In this document: positions 1 to 4,386 of the stretch, one piece after another
How the letters are laid out: each line of letters starts with the position of its first letter
Numbering within the stretch: the first letter of the stretch is position 1
Source: Modestobacter sp.
Lineage (GTDB): Bacteria > Actinomycetota > Actinomycetes > Mycobacteriales > Geodermatophilaceae
Assembly (NCBI GenBank): GCA_025966175.1
Contig: JAOPVN010000484.1
Span: 1-5,122, forward strand
Length of the DNA: 5,122 bases
Direction of reading: 5' to 3'
Made by a program: the position numbers and the translations under genes
Notes under the pieces: model-generated
What the model was told of the DNA's origin: nothing
What the model saw: the letters and a program-made list of their open reading frames with translations, nothing else
Database searches by the model: none

Positions 1-254
1 TCTCGGCCGAGGAGCGGGTCAAGGTCCTCAAGCTGGCCTGGGACGCCGTCGGCACGGACTTCGGCAGCCGGCACGAGCTGTACGAGCGCAACTACGCCGG
101 CAACCACGAGCAGGTCCAGGTGGACACCTACCTCGGCGCGCAGGCGTCGGGCCTCGTCAGCGACTTCGTGGGCTTCGTCGACCAGTGCATGTCCGAGTAC
201 GACACGAACGGATGGACGGCACCGGACCTGATCGACCCGCGCGAGGGAATGTGA
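1..254 (+). CDS. HpaB-family flavin-dependent aromatic monooxygenase, C-terminal end (5' truncated by window)
   Basis: Codons read from base 3 to the TGA at 252-254 and give 83 residues, the C-terminal tail of a 4-hydroxyphenylacetate 3-monooxygenase-type oxygenase. The visible block KLAWDAVGTDFGSRHELYER followed by NYAGNH matches the conserved C-terminal helices of this family (HpaB, PvcC, TftD/HadA-like). These enzymes use reduced FAD from a separate reductase (HpaC type) to hydroxylate, and sometimes dehalogenate or denitrate, phenols or related rings in the cytoplasm. No reductase lies in the window. The catalytic and FAD-binding parts are upstream of the window, so the substrate cannot be inferred from this fragment. 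It lies 73 bases before the alpha/beta hydrolase ATG on the same strand, so it probably belongs to the same catabolic cluster. The family is fairly sure; the specific activity is unknown. Confidence 0.85.
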   Translation, partial: SAEERVKVLKLAWDAVGTDFGSRHELYERNYAGNHEQVQVDTYLGAQASGLVSDFVGFVDQCMSEYDTNGWTAPDLIDPREGM

Positions 255-270
255 GCCGGTCTGCCACCGT

Positions 271-304
271 GTCGCCCGGCCGGGGAGCATCCCGGCCGGG
301 CGGC
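271..304 (+). terminator. GC-rich stem-loop after the monooxygenase gene
   Basis: GCCCGGCCGGG at 274-284 pairs perfectly with CCCGGCCGGGC at 291-301 around the 6-base loop GAGCAT. The stem can be extended by C273-G302, a T272-G303 wobble and G271-C304. It begins 16 bases after the monooxygenase stop codon. There is no T-run, which is usual for actinobacterial terminators, so it could end or attenuate transcription, or protect the 3' end of the upstream message after processing. The next gene starts only 15 to 24 bases beyond it, which makes partial read-through more likely than a complete stop. Confidence 0.6.
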
Positions 305-327
305 CCGCGGCGGCGGTCGTGCGGGCG

Positions 328-1143
328 ATGATCAGTTACCCGCTCAGCGTGCCGTCGGCGCACACGCGGATCCTGGAAGCCGGCGCCGGGGACCGGGCGG
401 TGCTGTTGCTCCACGGGGTCGGGGCCCGCGCGGACCGGTGGCGAAGCACCATCCCGGCCCTGGCGGAGGCGGGCTTCCACGTCTACGCCGCCGACTTCCC
501 CGGCCATGGCTTCGCCGAGAAGGGGCCGGCCCCGGACTACTCGGTGCGGGGTTTCGCCGACTTCGCCCGCGAGGTCCTCGACGAGTTGCGGCTGGACCGG
601 GTCGACGTCGTCGGTACCTCGTTGGGCGGTCACGTCGCGGCCCGGATGGCCGTGGCGGAACCCCGCCGGCTCCGGTCCGTGGTGCTGGTCGGTCCCATGG
701 GGCTGGCGCCGGCCGGCGGTGCGGCCAGACAGCAGTTGGCCCGTGCCGTCGTCGAGACCAGCCGGGAGGGCATCGGCCGCAAGCTCCGCGCCCTCGTCCA
801 CGACCCGGGCCTGGTCACCGACTCCTGGATCGAAGAGGAGTGGCGGATCAACAACTCGGCCGGTGCTGCCGAGTCGTTGAGTCGTCTCGCCGAGTACTTC
901 GCCGATCGGATCGACGAGGACGTCGTGGGTGCCGAGCTCCGACGGGCCGCACCGGAGGTCCGGTCGCTGCTGGTCTGGGGCAGTCACGACGTCCTCGTCC
1001 CGACGGCGCTGGCCCCCGCCGCGCTCGCGGTCCTGTCCCCCGGTACGGAACTGGTCACGGTGGAGTCCACCGGCCATGCCCCGTACCTGGAACGGCCCGA
1101 CGTGTTCAACGCCGCCGTCATCCGCTTCCTCACCGGTGAGTGA
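328..1143 (+). CDS. alpha/beta-fold serine hydrolase, meta-cleavage-product/enol-lactonase type
   Basis: This encodes a 271-residue cytoplasmic hydrolase of the usual size for the MhpC/HsaD/RutD/PcaD group. Visible features are the oxyanion motif LLHGVG (27-32), the nucleophile elbow G96-T-S98-L-G100 followed by G101, acid Asp221 in VWGSHDVLVP, and catalytic His250 in STGHAPYLERP. A helical lid lies around residues 130-200. Family members cut C-C bonds of ring-cleavage products, enol-lactones or small amides; the sequence does not decide which. The start is uncertain: ATG 328 is preferred because the homologous strand begins close to it, but an in-frame GTG at 319 would add three residues, and neither has a good ribosome binding site. 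The gene lies 40 bases upstream of the RidA-family gene and is probably co-transcribed with it. Context with an aromatic monooxygenase and an FAH protein supports a catabolic role. The fold is sure, the substrate unknown. Confidence 0.9.
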   Translation: MISYPLSVPSAHTRILEAGAGDRAVLLLHGVGARADRWRSTIPALAEAGFHVYAADFPGHGFAEKGPAPDYSVRGFADFAREVLDELRLDRVDVVGTSLGGHVAARMAVAEPRRLRSVVLVGPMGLAPAGGAARQQLARAVVETSREGIGRKLRALVHDPGLVTDSWIEEEWRINNSAGAAESLSRLAEYFADRIDEDVVGAELRRAAPEVRSLLVWGSHDVLVPTALAPAALAVLSPGTELVTVESTGHAPYLERPDVFNAAVIRFLTGE

Positions 1144-1170
1144 CCCCTTGCCGGCACAACTGTCTCCAGA

Positions 1171-1178
1171 GAAGGAGC
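1171..1178 (+). promoter_or_regulatory. ribosome binding site of the RidA-family gene
   Basis: GAAGGAGC ends 5 bases before ATG 1184. It is the clearest Shine-Dalgarno in the catabolic run and fixes the RidA start. A longer reading frame open from 929 runs inside the hydrolase gene and is not the real start. Confidence 0.75.
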
Positions 1179-1183
1179 ACTCG

Positions 1184-1576
1184 ATGCAGGAGAGACGTGA
1201 GATCCGCGTGGACGGACTCGCCGAGCCCCTCAGCCACTACACCGATGTGGTCGTACACGGTCAGTACGCGTTCGTCTCCGGTTGCCTGTCCGTCGACGAG
1301 CGGGGGGAACTGGTCGGTCAGGACGACGTCGTCGAGCAGACCCGGCAGAGTCTGCGCAGCCTGGGGAAGGCGCTGCAGGCGGCGGGCTGTTCCTTCGCCG
1401 ACGTCCTGAAGGTGACCGTCTACCTGACCGACATCGCCGACCGCACGAAGATCAACCCGGTTCGTCAGGAGTTCTTCGGCACTGCGCGCCCGGCCAGCAC
1501 CCTGGTCCAGATCAGCGCATTGGCCGTGCCGGGCGCGGCAGTCGAGATCGAGGCCATTGCGGCGGTGCCCTCGTGA
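1184..1576 (+). CDS. RidA/YjgF/YER057c/UK114-family protein, putative enamine/imine or aminomuconate-type deaminase
   Basis: The product has 130 residues, the normal length for this homotrimeric cytoplasmic family. Visible family features are SHYTD near residue 20, FVSG (30-33), DVVEQTRQSL followed by a conserved helix, DVLKVTVYLTDI (73-84), NPVRQEFF and the C-terminal strand AVEIEAIA (119-126). RidA proteins hydrolyse reactive enamines and imines. Relatives within catabolic operons include 2-aminomuconate deaminase and RutC, so a role in deaminating or detoxifying a pathway intermediate is plausible. In the signature region the usual Pro-Ala-Arg reads Pro-Ala-Ser (103-105): the carboxylate-binding arginine corresponding to E. 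coli RidA Arg105 is serine here. Members lacking that arginine are thought not to be classical 2-aminoacrylate deaminases. The start is fixed by GAAGGAG at 1171-1177. The gene lies 40 bases after the hydrolase and 54 before the FAH gene. The family is sure, the reaction open. Confidence 0.92.
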   Translation: MQERREIRVDGLAEPLSHYTDVVVHGQYAFVSGCLSVDERGELVGQDDVVEQTRQSLRSLGKALQAAGCSFADVLKVTVYLTDIADRTKINPVRQEFFGTARPASTLVQISALAVPGAAVEIEAIAAVPS

Positions 1577-1630
1577 GGGACCGGCTGCCGCCGACGCCGA
1601 CGGTCGGCCCCAGCGGACGGGGCTGCTGAC

Positions 1631-2527
1631 ATGCGCCTGTTCACAGTCGCGGACCGGCTGATGATCGCGTCCTCTGCGGGGCTCGTCGACGTCGAGATCG
1701 CGAGTGCGGGAAGGTTCACCGCGGACCCGCACTCGGCCTACGAGCGCTGGGACGAGTTCCGGACCTGGGCATCCGGTCATGTCGAGACCGAGACGCAGGC
1801 GGTGGACCCCTCGCGCCTCGGGGTCCCGGTACCCCGGCCCCGGCAGGTCTTCGCCATCGGCCTGAACTACATCGACCATGCCGGCGAATCGGGGTTCGCG
1901 GTCCCGACCGAGCCGGTGGTGTTCACCAAGTTCCTCAGCTCGTTCACGGGACCGGCGGGAAAGATCGTCCTGCCCCCGGGCAACGTCGACTGGGAGGTCG
2001 AACTGGTGGCGGTCATCGGCCGCACCGGCAAGAACGTCTCCGAAGACCGGGCCTGGTCCCACGTGGCCGGCCTGACCGTCGGCCAGGACCTGTCCGAGCG
2101 GGCCAGCCAGATGAGTGGACCGGCTCCGCAGTTCAGCCTGGCCAAGTCCTTCCCGGGGTTCACGCCGATGGGACCGGCCGTGGTCACCGTGGACGAACTG
2201 GCCGATCCGGACGACCTCGCGATCGAGTGCTCCATCAACGGCGAGATCGTCCAGAGCGGGCGTACCTCACAGATGGTCTTCCCCATCCCGGAACTCATCG
2301 CCCGGCTGTCCCGGGTCGTCACCCTGCGGCCAGGTGACCTCCTGTTCACCGGGACTCCGCCGGGCGTGGGGATGGGGCGCCGGCCCCAGCGCTTCCTGAA
2401 GGCCGGGGACGTCGTGGAGAGCCGGATCGAAGGTCTCGGACACATGCGGCACGAGTTCATCGCCGCTGCCGCCGACCCGGCTCCCGTTGAGGGAGCCCCG
2501 GTCGGCGTCGGTTCTTCCTCGGGGTAA
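1631..2527 (+). CDS. fumarylacetoacetate hydrolase (FAH) family protein
   Basis: The product has 298 residues. An N-terminal domain of about 65 residues (MRLFTVADRL onward) is followed by the FAH catalytic fold. Motifs in order are FAIGLNYIDHAGE (74-86, with His83 and Glu86), PVVFTKFLSSFTGP (95-108), the metal-binding DWEVEL (Glu122 and Glu124), TVGQDLSER (Asp153, third metal ligand), AKSFPGFTPMGP with Lys172, and LLFTGTPPGVGMG (237-249). All expected divalent-metal ligands are present, so it should be active. Family reactions include C-C hydrolysis of acylpyruvates and fumarylpyruvate, hydration of 2-oxopent-4-enoate, and decarboxylation of 4-oxalocrotonate; motifs alone do not separate these. 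It would act late in the pathway, yielding central-metabolism acids. The last 20 or so residues are a low-complexity Pro/Gly/Ser tail. The Shine-Dalgarno is weak (GGACGGGG at 1615-1622), so translation may depend on coupling within the transcript. It is the last gene of the run, followed by a hairpin. Confidence 0.92.
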   Translation: MRLFTVADRLMIASSAGLVDVEIASAGRFTADPHSAYERWDEFRTWASGHVETETQAVDPSRLGVPVPRPRQVFAIGLNYIDHAGESGFAVPTEPVVFTKFLSSFTGPAGKIVLPPGNVDWEVELVAVIGRTGKNVSEDRAWSHVAGLTVGQDLSERASQMSGPAPQFSLAKSFPGFTPMGPAVVTVDELADPDDLAIECSINGEIVQSGRTSQMVFPIPELIARLSRVVTLRPGDLLFTGTPPGVGMGRRPQRFLKAGDVVESRIEGLGHMRHEFIAAAADPAPVEGAPVGVGSSSG

Positions 2528-2533
2528 CCCCGC

Positions 2534-2560
2534 CGGCTGGGCCCGTGACGGGCCCAGCCG
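2534..2560 (+). terminator. stem-loop terminator after the FAH gene
   Basis: A perfect 11-base-pair stem, CGGCTGGGCCC (2534-2544) with GGGCCCAGCCG (2550-2560), encloses the 5-base loop GTGAC and begins 7 bases after the TAA stop. There is no T-run, which is normal for high-GC actinobacteria. Position and strength suggest that it ends the hydrolase-RidA-FAH transcript and sets the Amt-like gene apart as its own unit, or attenuates read-through into it. Confidence 0.7.
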
Positions 2561-2727
2561 CCAGGAGACCTGCGAGCTCGTCGATCCCCCGACTCCGGCT
2601 GTCCGGCGCGTGGCCCTGCTGCCGCGTGCCGGACGGGCGGTGTGTTGCACCGGCTTCCCGGCGCCGCCTGGAGGTCTCAGTTGCCCCTCGGCGAGCAGCG
2701 AGGGCGGCAAGGGAGGAGATCCCGAAC
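2561..2727 (+). promoter_or_regulatory. leader of the Amt-like gene with two bulged inverted repeats
   Basis: This non-coding stretch should hold the promoter of the Amt-like gene, but I see no convincing -10/-35 pair. Two imperfect dyads are visible. GTCCGGC (2601-2607) pairs with GCCGGAC (2628-2634), with three more pairs after a 2-base bulge. TTGCCCCTCG (2681-2690) pairs with CGAGGGCGGCAA (2699-2710), again with a 2-base bulge. The second ends directly against the Shine-Dalgarno, so it could affect translation or serve as an operator. Reading the Amt frame upstream through this region gives an Arg/Pro-rich, non-membrane sequence that does not look like protein. Function is inferred from position only. 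Confidence 0.35.
2711..2718 (+). promoter_or_regulatory. ribosome binding site fixing GTG start of the Amt-like gene
   Basis: GGGAGGAG is a near-ideal Shine-Dalgarno, 9 bases ahead of GTG 2728. It supports that GTG over the in-frame ATG at 2545, which would add 61 Arg/Pro-rich residues ahead of the first membrane helix. Confidence 0.8.
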
Positions 2728-4134
2728 GTGTTCAAGGAACAAGCGACATTCGAGTACATGCTGCTGGCCTTCACGTACGTGGTGGGCGTCTGCGCGATCA
2801 TCCTGGTGGTACTGGGACTGGGAATGGTCGACAGCGGGCTGGTCCGCCGCCGCAACGTCGTCCACACCTGGGTCCAGAAGCTGGTCGCCACGTTCATCGC
2901 CGGGGGTGGCCTGATGCTGGGCGGCTACGCCTTCTGGCAGTGGCAGTTCAACCAGGCGTTCGGCGTGCCCGATCCGCTGCGACAGGCGATCCAGGACTGG
3001 TGGATCGGCGGCGTCTTCAGCAACACCCCGGCCACCGGCATCGACCCGGCAGTTCTCCCCGAGGCCGACGTCCTGCAGGTCTTCGTGCCCTTCTTCGCGA
3101 CCTTCGCGATGGCGACGATGGCGCTGATCCACTCCGGGGTGGTCGAACGGATCCGCTCGGGCCCGCTCTACGCCATGTCCTTCGTGGTGGGGGCGATCCT
3201 GTCGCCCCTGGCCGGGTACCTCTGCTGGGGGAGCCTCTCCCCGCTGACCAACCGGGGAGTCCACGACTACGACGGGGTCTTCCCGCTCTACATCTTCGCC
3301 GGCACCTTCGCCCTGGTCCTGGCCTGGCGGCTCAAGCCCCGCCTGGGCGTCTTCGAGCCGCACCCGAGCGGCGCTCGCCCCTTCGCCCACGCGCCTGGAC
3401 TGGTCGCCATCGGTGTCCTGCTCATCCTGTTCGCCAAGCCCATCATCAGCATCGGCAGTGGCTACATCCTCCCGGGTGAGGGCTACTTCGGGATCTCGAT
3501 GACCTCCTCGGGAATCGGCCTGGTCATGATGAACTGGGCCTGCGCCGTCTTCGCCGGCGGAGTGGTGGGCGGCGTCATCGCGCACCGGCAGAAGAACGCG
3601 ACCTATGCGTTCCTCGGCCCGATCACCGGACTGGTCATCTGTGGCGCCCTCTTCGACGTGGGCCGCCCGTGGGAGTGCCTCGTCCTCGGCGGTTTCGGTC
3701 CGATCGTCGCGCTCGGCACGACGGCCCTCATGCGCCGCCTGCGCATCGACGAGAGCAAGGCCGTTCCGCTCGCCCTCGGCCCGGGCATCGTCGGGGCGAT
3801 CGCGACCGGGTTCTTCGCCTGGGGGGAGAAGACCGGTGGGTACCCCGGTCTGGAGGGCGAGTTCGGCTTCCAGCACGCGGAGATCACCCCGTGGTGGCAG
3901 TTGGTCGGCGTCGTCGCCATCGTGTTGCTGGCCGGGGTCCCCGCTCTGCTGATGGCGCTGTTCTTCGAGCGCTTCGGCGGAGGCCTGCGCATCTCCGAGG
4001 AGGAGGAGATCGCCGGTCAGGACAGCGTGCTGTGGAGCGTGCCTGCCGAGGAGGAGAGCAGCCCGGCGACATCAGGGGGCGTTCCTGCCGGCGTTGGTGG
4101 GCGCGTGGGCACAGCGCCCGACGTCACGGTCTGA
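2728..4134 (+). CDS. divergent Amt/Mep/Rh-family membrane protein lacking the pore twin histidines
   Basis: This encodes a 468-residue integral membrane protein with about 11 hydrophobic segments (roughly 12-34, 50-70, 117-137, 148-170, 185-202, 224-242, 262-284, 292-308, 318-336, 346-365, 391-413), the AmtB topology. Family landmarks are MVDSGLVRRRNVVHTWVQK (33-51), ALIHSGVVERI (132-142), a CWG block at 166-168, LRIDESK (338-344), GIVGAIATGFFA (353-364) and GGLRISEEEE (418-427). Hand alignment to E. coli AmtB keeps the equivalents of Phe107 (Phe126), Trp148 (Trp167), Asp160 (Asp180) and Ser219 (Ser244). His168 becomes Tyr188, His318 becomes Ala349 and Phe215 becomes Ile240. Lys237 lies inside helix 6. 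The tail after Asp432 lacks the HGE-x-AY regulatory motif and is low complexity. Amt proteins normally conduct ammonium through the twin-His pore, so this one probably does something else: transport of another small nitrogen compound, or sensing. No GlnK gene is adjacent. The family is sure, the function unknown. Confidence 0.9.
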   Translation: MFKEQATFEYMLLAFTYVVGVCAIILVVLGLGMVDSGLVRRRNVVHTWVQKLVATFIAGGGLMLGGYAFWQWQFNQAFGVPDPLRQAIQDWWIGGVFSNTPATGIDPAVLPEADVLQVFVPFFATFAMATMALIHSGVVERIRSGPLYAMSFVVGAILSPLAGYLCWGSLSPLTNRGVHDYDGVFPLYIFAGTFALVLAWRLKPRLGVFEPHPSGARPFAHAPGLVAIGVLLILFAKPIISIGSGYILPGEGYFGISMTSSGIGLVMMNWACAVFAGGVVGGVIAHRQKNATYAFLGPITGLVICGALFDVGRPWECLVLGGFGPIVALGTTALMRRLRIDESKAVPLALGPGIVGAIATGFFAWGEKTGGYPGLEGEFGFQHAEITPWWQLVGVVAIVLLAGVPALLMALFFERFGGGLRISEEEEIAGQDSVLWSVPAEEESSPATSGGVPAGVGGRVGTAPDVTV

Positions 4135-4141
4135 CCGGTCG

Positions 4142-4172
4142 CGTGCTGCTCCCCCGCCCGGGGAGCAGCACG
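4142..4172 (+). terminator. stem-loop terminator after the Amt-like gene
   Basis: A perfect 13-base-pair stem runs from 4142-4154 (CGTGCTGCTCCCC) to 4160-4172 (GGGGAGCAGCACG), with the loop CGCCC, and starts 7 bases after the TGA stop. It has no T-run. Position immediately after a stop codon and strength make it a likely transcript end. Confidence 0.75.
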
Positions 4173-4177
4173 GCGCG

Positions 4178-4238
4178 GTGAGGTCTCCGGGTGTGAGCTC
4201 GCGTCCGCTTCGGCGGACCACGCACCCGGAGACCTCAC
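4178..4238. repeat. compound stem-loop with UUCG tetraloop
   Basis: GTGAGGTCTCCGGGTG (4178-4193) is perfectly complementary to CACCCGGAGACCTCAC (4223-4238), and the stem continues with a T4194-G4222 wobble and G4195-C4221. Inside, GTCCGC (4203-4208) and GCGGAC (4213-4218) form a six-pair stem capped by TTCG (4209-4212). In RNA this is the exceptionally stable C(UUCG)G tetraloop. The two stems are separated by an asymmetric internal loop (7 bases on one side, 2 on the other). It follows the first hairpin by only 5 bases. It may be a second, back-up terminator, an RNA-processing or stability element, or a genome-dispersed palindromic repeat. Confidence 0.65.
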
Positions 4239-4269
4239 ACGTGCAACCATCACCGACCGCGCACCGCAC

Positions 4270-4287
4270 TCGGTGGACATCCACCGA
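4270..4287. promoter_or_regulatory. 18-base perfect dyad, candidate operator upstream of pyc
   Basis: TCGGTGGA (4270-4277) and TCCACCGA (4280-4287) are exact reverse complements with a 2-base centre, CA. A 2-base loop is too tight for a good RNA hairpin, so a dimeric repressor or activator site on DNA is the better reading. It is flanked by two copies of CATCACCG (4248-4255 and 4295-4302) and lies about 100 bases before the pyc start. No regulator gene is in the window. Confidence 0.4.
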
Positions 4288-4374
4288 TCAGCCGCATCAC
4301 CGTCAGCAACGCTGCCGGGCACACAGCTAGCGTCTGCCCCGACGAGGGCGTCCGTGCGGCCCTCCCCCGACACG

Positions 4375-4381
4375 AGAGGAG
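4375..4381 (+). promoter_or_regulatory. ribosome binding site of pyc
   Basis: GAGAGGAG, with core AGAGGAG, lies 5 bases ahead of GTG 4387. It supports this GTG as the start, matching the family N-terminus. Confidence 0.7.
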
Positions 4382-4386
4382 ACCCC

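Larger units (their letters stand above)
4239..4386 (+). promoter_or_regulatory. pyc upstream region
   Basis: This non-coding stretch between the double stem-loop and pyc must carry the pyc promoter if the hairpins terminate. The only clear structure is the 8+2+8 dyad at 4270-4287. A TAGCGT at 4328-4333 fits the loose actinobacterial -10 pattern, but no matching -35 lies at standard spacing, so no promoter is claimed precisely. I see no tRNA, small ORF with a ribosome site, or riboswitch-like fold. Confidence 0.3.

Noticed and set aside
929..1183. Upstream extension of the RidA-family frame
   Set aside because: It overlaps the hydrolase gene in another frame. RidA homology starts just after ATG 1184, which has a clear Shine-Dalgarno.
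1596..1608. Short GCCGAC/GTCGGC dyad between the RidA and FAH genes
   Set aside because: There are only five to six pairs with a 1-3 base loop in very GC-rich DNA, which is expected by chance.
2645..2675. TTGCAC near 2645 as a -35 element for the Amt-like gene
   Set aside because: No TAxxxT-like -10 lies 16-19 bases downstream, so it does not make a promoter.
2545..2727. N-terminal extension of the Amt-like protein from ATG 2545
   Set aside because: The added 61 residues are Arg/Pro/Ser-rich, the ATG context lies inside the loop of the preceding hairpin, and a much better Shine-Dalgarno precedes GTG 2728.
2677..3876. A 399-codon open frame on the minus strand opposite the Amt-like gene
   Set aside because: It is rich in Asp, Glu, Arg and Gly with no recognisable domain, lies entirely antisense to a clear membrane-protein gene, and is the expected product of third-position GC bias.
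4328..4333. TAGCGT as the pyc -10 element
   Set aside because: It fits the loose pattern but has no acceptable -35 at standard spacing. It is mentioned only as a weak possibility.
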